Assembly: GCA_947044405.1 (NCBI GenBank)
Contig: CAMRHE010000157.1
Coordinates: 1,448,501-1,512,500 of the forward strand
Direction: 5' to 3'
Source: Leptodactylus fallax
Lineage: Eukaryota > Chordata > Amphibia > Anura > Leptodactylidae
DNA length: 64,000 nt
The notes below the pieces were generated by a model that was given only the letters and a program-made list of their open reading frames with translations, was not told the DNA's origin and made no database searches. Every line of letters starts with the position of its first letter. Within the stretch, counting starts at the first letter, position 1. Below are positions 1-12,342 of this stretch, one piece after another. Made by a program: the position numbers and the translations under genes.

Positions 1-778
1 TCTGCTTCCACATCACCCAAACTGGTGCTGTCGCTTTCACTTCCACTGATGGCCTGTTCTAAAATGCTTAACCTTGCCATGACTGCAGCGTGCTCATTCT
101 GTTTCTCTAGAGCCTCTAGTTCTGCCCTTTTTTGAGAGCATTAGCTTCCATTGCTGCTGCATTAGCTTCCATTTCTGCTTTCTGTTGAGCTGCCTTAGCT
201 TCCATCGCTGCTTTCTGTTGTGCAAAGGCTGCCTGTATCTTAGTAGCTTCCGCCTCTGCACGTGCTTTTATAAGTTGCTCACTGAGTGTGGAAGATTTTG
301 AGGAACGTGACTTAGATGTACGCTTTGAACGCTTGGTAGACTCAGAAACATGGGATGCCATTTCCTGCAGATGTGCAATTCTTGCCTCTGTCCTTAACTT
401 AGTTTCATGTACTAAGCTGTCTCGTTCTGAATTGAGATGCTGGAAGCTTTGCAATTCAGCTAAAGAATCGTCTGTATGAAGTTTCCTCAATATGCTTTCA
501 TACTCCTCAGCTTTCATTTTATAATGTCCATGCATAGCACAAAGCTGTCGCAGAGCTCCCTCTAGTGGTGATACATGGTATGCAGGCAAGCACATGGCAG
601 ACATCTTAGTCTGTATTTTCTGCCACCATTTTGAAAGTTCACAGGAAAGTTCATGCTTTAAACCTTCTAGATTGTCTCTAACCTGTTTAATTGAGCGTCT
701 AGCCTTCTCACTGGGCTGCAGACTGAGGTCCATGGTACCTTGTGCTTCAGGGTGCCCTTCAGCCATGATGCAACTCAA
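1..778 (-). pseudogene. Bel/Pao-like LTR retroelement, gag N-terminal part, frameshifted
   Basis: An open frame of 220 codons runs from 778 to 116. It starts with a short acidic/polar segment, has a middle helical region with many Leu/Glu/Lys, then a Ser/Arg/Lys-rich stretch and an Ala/Glu/Lys/Gln coiled coil with repeats of the type AAMEAKAAQQKAEMEA. Such an N-terminal coiled coil is common in gag-like proteins of Bel/Pao retrotransposons of fish and frogs; that assignment is from memory of the family and not a database match. The frame stops at 116 just after a run of six A (on the coding strand), but a neighbouring frame stays open down to position 1 with the same Ala/Glu-rich then acidic/Ser-rich character. 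I therefore read it as one reading frame broken by a one-base slip. The rest of the element would lie left of the window. It could instead be another retroelement or a domesticated gag fragment. Confidence 0.5.
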
Positions 779-1350
779 ACAGGATAAATATAACTTTGCT
801 GGAGTGAGATGGCTGCTTGATAGAATCTTCTATGCTGAGGGGGTCTGAGCTGCAGATGCAACTTACGCAATGCCGATTCCTTCTGGCTTCAGGTAACTTG
901 CTGTGACTGACTGTATGTCAGAAGTTGGTGAACTGTCTTACAGCCGTATCTGGCAGTCTTTATGCATCATTTTTCACTGTTCTGACTCAATAGCTTGGCT
1001 GCAAATGTGAGGTTGTGAGAGTGTCCTGTAGTCTCTATGCTAACCAGCAATTTACACCAAGATATTTATCAGATAGTGTTCAACTCAACTGAGGAGGCGT
1101 AGATAAGATTCCAGATGCTTTAATCCAGGTAAATCTTGTAGAACCTCATACAGCAGTAGGTGAAAAATGATGAAATACCAGGAGCTGAGCAGACATGTTG
1201 CTTACAAAGAAGTGAAACTAAACTGAGAGAGAGAGAGAGGAGCTACAGCATCACAGCTAAGGATACAGAGAGAGAAAAGGGACAAACTACAAAGACAAAC
1301 AGTATCACAGATACATGTCAGTGAATTAAACCAAGTCCTGGGACATGACA
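779..1350 (-). mobile_element. possible LTR/leader of the Bel/Pao-like element
   Basis: This is untranslated sequence just upstream (on the - strand) of the gag-like frame. On the - strand it begins near 1350 with TGTCATGTCCCAGG, i.e. with the TG expected of an LTR start. It contains a GA microsatellite (about 1224-1239) and a TGGATTAAAGC stretch that could serve as a promoter or poly(A) region. No partner LTR is in the window, so the right-hand limit and the primer-binding site cannot be fixed. Low confidence. Confidence 0.25.
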
Positions 1351-1715
1351 TTGACGGACAGCAAGTGTCCGTTATTTTTTTAACATTGAAGTCTATGGGT
1401 AACGGACTTATAACGGACAGTAACTGATAGCCATCAGTTACTGTCCGTTATTTTCTGTCCGTTTTTTTCCTGCGCATGCTCAGAAAGCAGAAAAAAAAAA
1501 ACGGACAGTGTTAAAAAAACGGACACTAACTGATGCTAATGTGTCAGTTTTTTTTTAACTAATCCATTAATTGGATCAGTTAAAAAAATGGACACATTAA
1601 CATCAGTTAGTGTCCGTTAATGTCTGTTATGATAGGTGTCCGTTTTTTTTTTGTTTTTCTTTTTTTAACGGACACTATCAGAACGGACATCAACGGTAGT
1701 GTGAACCCTGCCTTA
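1351..1715. repeat. AT-rich hairpin element built of ACGGACA/TGTCCGT motifs
   Basis: The motif TGTCCGTT and its reverse complement AACGGACA occur more than ten times in alternating orientation, giving several nested palindromes, e.g. around GGACAGTAACTGATAG...CTGTCC and around ACTAATCCATTAATTGGATC. The right end reads AGTGTGAACCCTGCC, as in other frog-type hairpin elements in this window; the left end seems cut by the neighbouring retroelement. There is no coding capacity. Confidence 0.6.
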
Positions 1716-3165
1716 GACTGGTTGGTTGTATGATACAAATAATGTTATATTGTAGAAATGCGGATTAGGTTTGTACATTCTCAAAGGAAGTCAAGGTTAT
1801 GACAATTTACTTATAACAAAAGCAATTCATAAAAAATTAGCACATGCTATTGTATCTGAATGCCATCCATTTCAGATTATGCTCTACTGATTTGATTGTC
1901 CTCTTTTTAACCCACTTCAGTTCATTGAGAGCATAGCTAAAAACCATATTAAACATCTGTAATACATCATCCATAAAAAGCTATAGGTCCATACTTTACC
2001 TTAATATGATTACATATGATTATCTGCAAAAACATATATAATATACATTTATATGGAATCCGTGAGATGAAATATTGTTGCATGCGCTATCCCATCTTCT
2101 AGAGCAGCATATTGTGCCTCATAAAGTGTGAAGGATCTCGTCCTGCCGAAACCGTGTTCAGAACACCTGAGATCGCTTCAATTACCACACACCCACCTCC
2201 AATGAGTGTTCAGGGACAATAGTATACTACAAAGACGAGCTTTTTAAATTTTATATATTTATTAACCCAAGTGGGTCGGTACTAAGCATTAACATACACA
2301 GAAATATATATCAACTACCAAGCAAAATACAGATAAAAGTATGGTACAGAAAATAAAATGGGAAATAAAAGATAGAAAAAATACCGGCACAGGCTTGTGG
2401 TCTGTTTCTCTAGGCCACAGCAGGTTCTTGGGCCTAGGGCGCTTTCTTCAGTGAGTTACAGAAACATGTCTGTCCTACATGCTGTCCAGAACAAAGGAAA
2501 AGGATTCAGGCCTCAATGCTAGGCCCATGCTGCAGTCTACAGCATCACATGCCCTCACATCCTCTCCAAGATAGGAACTCCTTGCTGCCTCTTTGCTGAG
2601 TGACAAAGAATCTAGCTCTCCTTTCAGCATATGGCTAGTGCCCCACCCACACCTCCTCCCCATGCAGCCCCCCTTCCTAGGTGCTGGGAGAGTTGTGTGT
2701 CTGTGGATGAACTTAAGGTCACCGGCCTTCTCTCCCCTATGGACATCTGTCCAGGAATAATAAAACTGGATGGCTAGAGCAGGCCATCTCCCATGGTACA
2801 CACATAAAACCACTGAAGTGTATCGTCCAACAGTGTAAACCCAACTTAAGCACAACATTACTACAAGTAGGTGGAGGACTGATACGAGCAAGTAAAAATA
2901 CATTTCTAAGAAAGATATGCAACTGAGGGTCGGTTCATCACATAAAGGCAATGCATGGCAGCATACAGAGTGCCTATAGCTCCATCATATAGAACCATAT
3001 GGACTTCGTACAGGCTCTGTGCACACAGAGGTCTTTATTCTTAGAAGATTAGTATATGAATCTAATGTTTTACAGTTGGGAGGAATCATTCTAGTGTTCA
3101 GTTTGTAAGTAATTGATTATAAATATGTTACGTGCCTACTGCATGCAGATATGTTTGTCACTTAA
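1716..3165. other. stretch without a recognised gene
   Basis: 1716-2225 is AT-rich with nothing recognised. 2226-2960 is less AT-rich and holds a 158-codon - strand frame (2951-2475) with no recognisable domain. Its composition, and an AATAAA-type stretch near 2270 on the - strand, suggest an old retroelement LTR or untranslated region, but no ends or target duplication could be seen. Confidence 0.4.
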
Positions 3166-3504
3166 AGGGGATTTTTCAGTTCAAAAATCATTTAGGAAGA
3201 GGTAGGGAATGACATAAAATAAGGAACAAGCACATATTCAATCTCTCGCCTCTCCATTGGTCCCTGATTGTATTATATCACTGTGTACGAACATGACTGT
3301 TGCAGCCAATCACTGGCTCAGTGGTCTTGTGTCATATATTGCTACAGCCTTTGATGAAATTCAGCAGTCACAAGAATAGACGGGTACATCATAGCTACCA
3401 CCAAGAAAACAAAGACTGTGGAGGACCACCAGAGCGCTAGCTGGATATTGAGTGTTGCTTATTTTCTTATTTAACCAAAATTTTTATGAGCTTGGAAAAT
3501 CCCT
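3166..3504. mobile_element. TTAA-flanked hairpin element (piggyBac-type MITE)
   Basis: The element lies between TTAA at 3162-3165 and TTAA at 3505-3508. Its ends are AGGGGATTTTTCAGTTC on the left and CTTGGAAAATCCCT on the right, a terminal inverted repeat. About 339 bp with no reading frame. TTAA duplication is the hallmark of piggyBac-like transposases, which must act in trans. Confidence 0.65.
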
Positions 3505-3508
3505 TTAA

Positions 3509-4235
3509 GGCCGGGCCCCACATTTCGAAAACGTGTTTTGGCCGTGACAGAAACGCCACTGCAAAAAACGCTGCGTTTCACATTACCTGCAAAGTGGATG
3601 GGATTCTGGCTAATCCTATCCACACATTGCAGAACAAAATCTGCAGTGGAAATGCTGTGATTTCAAAAACGCTCGCAGTATGTCAATTACACCTACAGAA
3701 ACGCTAGCGTTTTCTGTATAGGTAAAATAGGGGCAGAAAGTCCACAGACAAAAACTCTTTGAACTTTCTGTGAAAAACACTGCGGATAAAGTCGCAATGC
3801 GTTTCCGCCATGGTCTTTTCTGCAACATTTTTTTGCTGCTGCTCGCTATGTGGATCTGAAGATAATTGATAATGATGACCTATCCACAGAACAATATTAG
3901 ATTGGTCAGTGTCCAATGCCTGGACCCTACACTGATCAGATGAAGCAGCTGCTGAAAGCCGTATATAATATAGACAGCCGGAAGCAGCACTGTTCCAATT
4001 CAAATTAGTTGAAATTCAAATGTGCAGTTCCAAGCGCCACCGCTCTAGTTTATGGACCTGAAGCCCTATACATTCTATGGCGCTCCATATACTGCAGTGG
4101 TTGAATTGAGGAACTGCGGCCCCACTCCGTATATACAGCTTCCAATAGTCCTCGACTGATCTGATACTGGTGATAACCTATCTTATCTCCATTATCAATT
4201 ATCTTCAGATCCTGGACAACCCCTTTAAGTAGCTG
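3509..4235. repeat. two abutting hairpin repeats
   Basis: 3509-3835 begins GGGCCCCACATTTCG and contains the internal words shared by the GGCTAAGGCCCCAC hairpin family (AAACGC, GATGGGATTCTGGC, TGTCAATTACACCTACAG). 3835-4230 is a second palindrome: GATCTGAAGATAATTGATAA at its left is the inverse of TTATCAATTATCTTCAGATC at its right, and the right end runs to ACCCCTTTAA. No coding capacity. Confidence 0.55.
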
Positions 4236-5305
4236 AATGTCTTTGATTTCTCCACCATTTCTGTAGTAAATATGAAGACATTAAAAAGTGAAAAGTTTTG
4301 CTTTCTTTGCATAATAAATGTTTTCTTTTTTTTTTACTTTGCTACTTGATGCAAGCAAGTCACGATGTCTCCTCAGAGATCGGCGTGGACATGACATCTG
4401 TCAAATGCATTATTAGTCTTAGCCTAAAAAGTTCTCAAAAGAGGATGTATTGCTTAAGAATAGTACTTATCAGGAGCCAGTGCCTAACTAATCCACTTCT
4501 GGTAACATACACACAGTATACATTGTAGTTTATTTATAGTTTTTATTGTAACACATATGGTGCACATCAATCCAGGTCTTCAGGGAAACGTTATTGTTCT
4601 GCATTGTCATTCCCTTGGCAGTGCTAGTATGGTATGTACAGGTAATGCACCGGTGTCAGCCCCAGACTACATAAGTGAATATGACATGTATGTTTGTATA
4701 TGTAGACCTGCAGCACATGAATCCATACATCTTTCTGCTTTTGCCAGTGGTTCACCAGGTCTCTATCCAACATAGCATCTTAGATATTGTGGAAAAAATG
4801 GTGCAATTGTAAGATGTTATGATGTATGCACCAGAAAATCTCAGGAAGCCCATAGTTCAATCTTTATTTAAAAAAAAAGAAAACTAAATGTACTGTAAAA
4901 ACATCTTTATTTTTAACTTAAATAATGAAACATTTTTGTTTAGATGTATTAGATGTATTCTAAAGTATTTTTATATAACTACCAGCCTGACTAATCTGTT
5001 CTATGTTTCAGAAGGGGATTCGCTGGAGGGTCGCATAAACTATGCTGCACCTTGGCCTAAATTGTCAGGGTGAATTCAGGGGTTTGTTGATAAACATGGC
5101 CAGGTTCAATAGCCTGCCTGATTTGAGGCTATGGATTGGCTAAATTGTCATCAACTGTGTCTGGTTAGGGCATAAAACAATTGGCTGGACACTCCTGATA
5201 TATGTGAACCCAGCCTTATTTGTGGTAGGGCGGGTTGTGCAACCCCTTACCCTGTGCAAATGGAGTACATGTCTGCTCCTGATTCCGTTTACCTTAATAC
5301 TTTTA
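4236..5305. other. stretch without a recognised gene
   Basis: AT-rich sequence with T and A runs. The short frames on both strands lack any recognisable domain or codon pattern. Nothing else seen. Confidence 0.4.
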
Positions 5306-5523
5306 GGCTACGGCTCCACATTGAAGAAACGCAGCGTTTTTTTGTTGCAGATTTTGCTACTTTTTTTGAGCCAAAGTCAGGAGTCGATTTAACAGAAGGG
5401 AAACAAGTACTTCCTGTATATTTCCCATTCCTTTTCAAGCCACTCCCGACTTTGGCTCAAAAAAATGCATCAAAATCTGCAACACAAATGCTGCGTTTCT
5501 GCAACATGGGGCCTCAGCCTCAG
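5306..5523. repeat. palindromic MITE, GGCTAAGGCCCCAC family
   Basis: The left end TTAGGCTACGGCTCCACATT is mirrored by the right end AACATGGGGCCTCAGCCT. The inside is also self-complementary: TTTTTGAGCCAAAGTC on the left against GACTTTGGCTCAAAAA on the right. The whole about 218-bp unit can fold into one long hairpin. Confidence 0.65.
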
Positions 5524-7188
5524 TAGCATGTAAAGTACCGCACACTAAGAGCTATAGAGGTTTTAGTGTTAAGCAGTATTTTACAATACACTTTTGTCTT
5601 GTTTTTTCCTTTTCCTACAGTATCATATATGGAGGTATATTTGAGTAGCTGTGTATTTTGGCTTTTGGCATCTAAGATAGACAAACTGGGACACATTTAG
5701 GAAGACTGGCCTTATTAACAACAGTCTTCATAACCACAGAGTCATTATAAATGAGTCGCACCCTCTTCTGGGTCTGCTATACTCATAGCTGGCATAAATT
5801 TCAAACACCATTTACCAAGATTTCTGGTGTAAATGATGATAAATCTGGTGGGGCCAATGGCTCCGTCCCCAGCCCACCATTGCCACACCACCTTTTTGGG
5901 GAAGTGGCGAAGGCAGAGCAGAAGTAAAAAAGTTGCAATTTTTCTTGCACAAAATGATGATTTGCGCAAGAGACTGCCTTCTCTTGACAATTCTGTCAGG
6001 TGTCCTGATGCCAGAATGGAAAGCTACAGCAAGTAGGATCTGGCGTAGATTGCCATTCTAACTTACCCCAGAAAACTGATGTGAGTTTAATAAATCAGTT
6101 TGGTCTCAAACATGTGCCTCAATATCATCTAGAAAATCGGCATAGAAGGAATGATGAATTCCCCCCATTCTTTTTTTGCACATCTGAATAATTAATGTAT
6201 ATAAAACAAATGCGTCAAAACTTTAGTGCAAATAATTCCATGAAAACAGTGTACTTAGAATGGTAAATGTGAGGCAATGAGTCCTCCATTTTGCAGTCTG
6301 ACCTTCCCAGCTTGTATGCGATGGCTAACATCCAGTATTGCTAAACAGATTTCAGCCAGCCTTAGGGGAGCCCTGACATAGTTCTGAATCTGTACATACA
6401 GTGCATATGATGAGTAAACAGTCTTGTTCATGATTCCTCATAGAATTTGCCTTCTTTGCATCATCTTGGAGGTGTTCCATGATATTTTATAATCTCAATC
6501 ACCAACTCAATATTTATTGTGGCACAAACTGTAATTATTTTGTCCAAATGCCAGAGACGATTTTGCCATCTCTACCAGTCTGTAAAGAAATTCATTTTAT
6601 TGTAGAGTTTTCTACAATTGAAAATGAAGTTCCACTAGTTACAAATCCACATTTATAGTACACAACATAGATGCATGTACCCCCTATGAAACCAACTATG
6701 GGTGTGCCCCCATGAAACAAACTATGATAAAATGGCATCCAATGTCAATCTGTTTTACATATTAATATATATTTTTCTATGTTTTTTAGTATACATGTAA
6801 TGTAGGGTGAACAAAAGTCATAGCTAGTGGTAGTCAATATAAAGGACAGGTTCCTGTTACCATCTTCTATCTAGAACCTAAAACCAAAAATCCTAGAAGT
6901 GTGAAAATGCTCATGTGGCCCTTCATCTGCATTAGACATGTTTACATTAACATTTTGGATTTGCACAAGGAAGATCTAGCATTATCACTCAGCAGCCCCT
7001 TCACTATTTAATAAGCAGTCCAGGATTTTTTTTATTTTTTTATGGCCTGTCCTTAAATATCTGATTGGTGTAGAGCCTACTGCCAGCCCCTGCCTGGATC
7101 AGCTGTTTAGTGGTAGGTCCTTCTAAATACAGTGCATAAAGCTTGAAGCAGATATTGTAGGTAGTCTTCATGTTGTGAGTATTGCATA
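5524..7188. other. stretch without a recognised gene
   Basis: AT-rich intergenic DNA. A possible hairpin repeat lies near 5740-6165. No conserved protein segment was recognised on either strand. Confidence 0.4.
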
Positions 7189-7190
7189 TA

Positions 7191-8828
7191 CAGTCATATG
7201 AAAAAGTTTGGGCACCCCTATTAATCTTAATCATTTTTAGTTCTAAATATTTGGGTGTTTGCAACAGCCATTTCAATTTGATATATCTAACAACTGATGG
7301 ACACAGTAATATTTCAGGATTGAAATGAGGTTTATTGTACTAACAGAAAATGTGCAATATGCATTAAACCAAAATTTGACCGGTGCAAAAGTATGGGCAC
7401 CTCAACAGAAAAGTGACATTAATATTTAGTAGATCCTCCTTTTGCAAAAATAACAGCCTTTAGTCGCTTCCTGTAGCTTTTAATCAGTTCCTGGATCCTG
7501 GATGAAGGTATTTTTGACCATTCCTCTTTACAAAACAATTCCAGTTCAGTTAAGTTTGATGGTCGCCGAGCATGGACAGCCCGCTTCAAATTATCCCACA
7601 GATGTTCAATGATATTCAGGTCTGGGGACTGGGATGGCCATTCAAGAACATTGTAATTGTTCCTCTGCATGAATGCCTGAGTAGATTTGGAGCTGTGTTT
7701 TGGATCATTGTCTTGCTGAAATATCCATCCCCGGCGTAACTTCAAATTCGTCACTGATTCTTGTACATTATTCTCAAGAATCTGCTGATACTGAGTTGAA
7801 TCCATGCGACCCTCAACTTTAACAAGATTCCCGGTGCCGGCATTGGCCACACAGCCCCAAAGCATGATGGAACCTCCACCAAATTTTACAGTGGGTAGCA
7901 AGTGTTTTTCTTGGAATTATGTGTTTTTTTGACGCCATGCAGAACTCCTTTTTGTATGACCAAACAACTCAATCTTTGTTTCATCAGTCCACAGGACCTT
8001 CTTCCAAAATGAAGCTGGCTTGTCCAAATGTGCTTTTGCATACCTCAGGCGACTCTGTTTGTGGCGTGCTTTCAGAAACGGCTTCTTTCGCATCACTCTC
8101 CCATACAGCTTCTCCTTGTGCAAAGTGTGCTGTATTGTTGACCGATGCACAGTGACACCATCTGCAGCAAGATGATGCTGCAGCTCTTTGGAGGTGGTCT
8201 GTGGATTGTCCTTGACTGTTCTGACCATTCTTCTTCTCTGCCTTTCTGATATTTTTCTTGGCCTGCCACTTCTGGGCTTAACAAGAACTGTCCCTGTGGT
8301 CTTCCATTTCCTTACTATGTTCCTCACAGTGGAAACTGACAGGTTAAATCTCTGAGACAACTTTTTGTATCCTTCCCCTGAACAACTATGTTGAACAATC
8401 TTTGTTTTCAGATCATTTGAGAGTTGTTTTGAGGAGCCCATGATGCCACTCTTCAGAGGAAATTCAAATAGGAGAACAACTTGCAATTGGCCACCTTAAA
8501 TACCTTGGATACACCTGGCTATGAAGTTCAAAGCTCAGTGAAGTTACAAAACCAATTTTGTGCTTCAGTAAGTCAGTAAAAAGTAGTTAGGAGTATTCAA
8601 ATCAATAAAATGATAAGGATACCCAAATTTTTGCACCGGTCAAATTTTGGTTTAATGCATATTGCACATTTTCTGTTAGTACAATAAACCTCATTTCAAT
8701 CCTAAAATATTACTGTGTCCATCAGTTATTAGATATATCAAATTGAAATGGCTGTTGCAAACACCCAAATATTTAGAACTAAAAATGATTAAGATTAATA
8801 GGGGTGCCCAAACTTTTTCATATGACTG
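7191..8828 (-). mobile_element. Tc1-like DNA transposon, complete ends
   Basis: The element starts CAGTCATATGAAAAAGTTTG at 7191 and ends with the reverse complement at 8828, flanked by TA on both sides. The terminal inverted repeats are about 210 bp long and nearly identical. Each contains an outer copy (AAAAAGTTTGGGCACCCC) and an inner copy (AAAAGTATGGGCACCTC) of the likely transposase-binding word, the IR/DR arrangement known from Sleeping Beauty-type elements. Total length 1638 bp, normal for the family. The transposase is carried on the - strand. Confidence 0.95.
7419..8441 (-). pseudogene. Tc1-family transposase with one internal stop
   Basis: Cut-and-paste transposase read from the ATG at 8441 (MGSSKQLS), the usual family start, although the frame is open upstream to 8486. 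In order: paired-like helix-turn-helix DNA-binding region with KKLSQRFNLSVSTVRNIV, the basic hook GRPRKI, a second HTH, then the DDE catalytic domain. The catalytic residues are present: Asp in LWTDETK, Asp in QQDNDPKH, Glu in NIIEHLW, spaced as DD34E. The only disabling lesion I can see is a TAA at 7919-7917, where the family has a sense codon; downstream the frame continues unchanged to the stop at 7419. Length with the stop read through is about 340 codons, full length for the family. Confidence 0.9.
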
Positions 8829-8830
8829 TA

Positions 8831-9992
8831 CATATACTATCACATAAGTCCTCATATATGATATCCAGAGAATGAACAAAATAATGCAAACATCCGTATT
8901 TTTACATAGTCAAGTTTTAGTCTCTTGACACGCCTGCCATCACTGGTAATGATCCAGTCACATAGCATATATTTAATTGATAAATGTTATTACTTCTGTT
9001 CTAAAAATCAGTTTATTTGTATTAGAGGCATGATATATCAGACCAGACAAAGAGGAATGATTGTTAGTGTGAACCAAGTAAAGGCATCTGTGACCAAAGC
9101 TGCTAAGTCAAAGCTTGACATGAATGCCAAAAAACCACAAAACTATGGCCCCTCAAATTACTGTTTTAAGTTTTAGTAAAAAAAACATCAGACATGCACT
9201 GCACAAAGACTATATCCATGGTGGTGAAGCAATAACCAAACCAATGTCTTTAGATGGTTTTTGGCTCCTTGCATACTGAGATGCGGTACCAGTAGACCTT
9301 GCCAAACCCAGCAATTCTGCCTACAAATGCTTCTAGAAGGCATACACCAACAATCCTTCCTCTTTGGAGCTCAGGTCTGACATATCACACCCCTAAACAA
9401 ATAAACACATTTTAGAACTGTACAAGAGATCAATTTAATCATCAGTGATATAAGCTAGGTGACTGAGAGAAATGGGAACTCTACCAAAGATGGCAGGTGT
9501 GTTAAGAAGAGTTCAGTTTGACTATGTAGAAATAGGGGGCTTCATGTTATGTTGTCCAGCCCCTTTATGCCTCATTTAATATAGGAACCAGTAAGTTGTA
9601 AAATTCTTACTGTTTCCCATAATGGAGAGCCCTGTCTCATCACCATCAGTACCATCTCCATTCTTCATGTTGCATTATATATGCCAAAGGCATGGGCGGA
9701 CTGGTGACATGCAGCTATTAAAACCAGTCTCAGTCACTGTCTTGTCTAACAAGTTATTCAGGTATTGCTGTTTTTTCTAGGAGCACAGACTTGGTTTTAT
9801 GATCATTTATTTTGCTCTCCTTTAAGTAATTACAATTTACTTTTACAAACCAGGACAGAGAAGAACAGATAAGAATTGTGTCTCTTCATTTCAGATAATT
9901 TCATGGCAATATCTACATTGTGCAATGATATAGATCTCATTTTGAACACCCACATACACATTTAACAAAGGGCAGTGAGACTAGCCAACTAT
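8831..9992. other. stretch without a recognised gene
   Basis: AT-rich intergenic DNA. The short + strand frame near 8925-9176 has no recognisable domain. Confidence 0.35.
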
Positions 9993-10197
9993 ATAAGGTT
10001 AGGTTCACATCCGTTGGAGACTCTGCTGCAAAAACTGCCAAAAATCATTGGAGAGAGATGACCTGCAAGGAGTATAAAAACGGTGGACACTCGGAGGGTC
10101 CATGGGTGTCTGCGAGTAATTGTTGTTTTAACAGTCCAGCTCTCCATCTTTTGGGTCTGCTGGGGGACCTGTGCACAGATGTGAATTTAGCCTTATG
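9993..10197. repeat. small palindromic MITE
   Basis: ATAAGGTTAGGTTCACATC at the left is mirrored by GATGTGAATTTAGCCTTAT at the right. About 205 bp, no frame. It belongs with the hairpin elements here that end in a word like GGTTCACA. Confidence 0.5.
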
Positions 10198-11103
10198 TGT
10201 TTGGGGACCTCACAATTCTTAATCAATAGATGATGTTTATAGACAGAGAGATTGGGCATGGTGAATTTCAATGCTTTATCCTTCTTTTCTTCTTCTTTTT
10301 CTGGGGGTAAGCTACTTTAGCAAAAGTGTAAAGCAGCGGTGCGGTGTACTCCACTCTCTCCATTGAAAACACAAACCCTGAACAGCTGTATTTATAAAGA
10401 AGTCAGGAGGAACAGCTCTCTGTCAAAAGACCATTCGACAGACAGCGGTTCAATGTGTATGGGTACCTTAACTAAAAAACATACTGGAAAGAAAGGGATA
10501 TACAATACATATTACCTACTTTTTTTACAAAAATTTTTTTGCCTCGTCGTATGGATCTAAATGTATGGTGTGCAATATATGAATACGCATTACACACATT
10601 TGGATCAGTCTGTCACTGACTCCCATTGTAAATAAAAAGGTTTTTGGTTCTGAAAAGTTTTGCAGTCAATGTAAATCAGAGACTATTTTGCATTTGCCTG
10701 CAAATTAAAACTTATGATTATATCGCTGTTTTTTATACATCTGTTGTAAGCCGAAAAATTTAAGGTGAACTAGAGACTTTTGTGGTGGTAGTCAATATAA
10801 TATAAGGACTGGTTTCTGTACAGCAACTTATTCTAAGAAGTCATGGCATTAGAATATTGGAACTCTACAGACCTGTACTAACCTTGTTCTCTGTTGTTAA
10901 AGTAAAACTCAAAGCTATAATGGAGCTCTGTGTTGTCATCTTCCTCTACCATGCACCCAGATCTGGAAGTTCAGGAAGTGTGATAATGTGATAGAGTCAT
11001 ATTATCTGACAAGCCTGGGTCTGCACAAGGCTATCTGATCTAGTATTATTACTCAGCTGCCACATCATTTGTTAATAAGCAGTGGGCAAATTTGGTTTGT
11101 TGC
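10198..11103. other. stretch without a recognised gene
   Basis: AT-rich DNA; small frames show no protein domain. Nothing else seen. Confidence 0.35.
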
Positions 11104-11640
11104 CTTAGGCTAAGGCTCCACATAGCAGGCTGCAGCAAAAAGAAAATGCTGTGGGAAAAAACGTGGCGGCAACGCATCGCATTTTCCCAGCAGCGATTTT
11201 CACAGAAGGTCCACAGAGGTTTCCTCTATAATACCTTTGTCTTATTATGTTGTAGAGAGGTTTTTGGACCCCCTGATGACCTGTTAGCAATTTCTACCTC
11301 TGCACCCCCTTTGGCTACACCCCTGTCTGCTGCTCCTGCTCTGACACTGGCTAATTTCCTGGGTAGTCTTTACTTTAGAGTCCTGTTTTAACACTCCAGA
11401 ATTTTATGTATTTTTTTATTTTTATAAGTCCACTGCCACCTTTTTTCTGGTTGGAAAACCTTTGTAAGGCTAAAGCCCTATGTAGCGAAACACAGCTAAG
11501 ATTAATTAAATTAAAGCATTAAAAATTAACACGAGCATTTTTTAAATCTTCTGCAGCTCTTTTTTTGTCTTATATCTCATTCACTTTCCTGGTACTGCAA
11601 AACACAGCTTTTTTTTCCGCTACATGGAGCCTTAGCCTAA
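11104..11640. repeat. two GGCTAAGGC-family hairpin copies
   Basis: 11104-11240 carries the left end CTTAGGCTAAGGCTCCACAT and internal AAACGTGG/ACGCATCGC words but no matching right end. 11464-11640 is a short copy with left AAGGCTAAAGCCCTATGTAG and right CTACATGGAGCCTTAGCCT. Between them is unremarkable AT-rich DNA. Confidence 0.5.
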
Positions 11641-11985
11641 AGGGGTTGCTTGTCCCCAATGGAATTTTCTTTCCATTCCAGTTTCCACAGGATAGGTCAT
11701 CAGTATGATCTATGGGGGTCTGACACCCGGACCCCACAGCTGTTCCAGCAGCCTCCAGGCTCCGGAAGATGCTGTAGTGCGGTATCCAAGAACCACCACT
11801 ATACAGTGGACAGGGCTGCAGCGCTGCTTCTATTATATGAATAGGAGCAGTCTGCATGTGCTCCCTGTCCACTGCAGTAGGCACCTGGAGGCTGCTGAAA
11901 CAGCTGATCTGTGTGGGATTCGGATGTAGGACCCTCACAGATCACATACAGATGAAAAAAAAAACCTTTAAACTGGTCATAAATA
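11641..11985. repeat. GC-richer palindromic repeat
   Basis: GGGGTCTGACACCCGGACC and CAGCAGCCTCCAGG on the left half are mirrored by CCTGGAGGCTGCTG and GGACCCTCACAGATC on the right half. The overlapping frames on both strands that result are hairpin artefacts. The left end AAAGGGGTTG resembles the TTAA-flanked elements. Confidence 0.5.
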
Positions 11986-12342
11986 TAATTAAAAATAACA
12001 TTTTCCATCAGAATGGCTTTACAATCCATAGACTAGTCTATACACAGACTTTTTGTAGAGAGATTTTACTATTTAGTTTGTTTCTACAAACTTTGCATAT
12101 ATCAATAAAACAGGCAAATATAATAAATTTTTTAATCTATGTTATCAGAGTAAAATGTTTCTCTTTCTGTTATCAGACTCTCTTCCTCCTCCCTCTTCTC
12201 TACTAAACTGACTTTCACTTTGAAATCTCTGCTATATCTGTCTTGAGCCAAACTGCAGGTCACATGATTCAGATTAAACGTGTATAGAAATCTATGGAGG
12301 GAGGGAGCAAGCAGTAGCTGAGGCAAAGAGAAGCAGAGGATT

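Noticed and set aside
116..160. Programmed -1 frameshift in the gag-like frame
   Set aside because: The A6 run is not in the reading phase required by the known slippery heptamers.
2475..2951. 158-codon - strand frame
   Set aside because: No domain, odd composition and no splice or promoter context; more likely old retroelement untranslated sequence.
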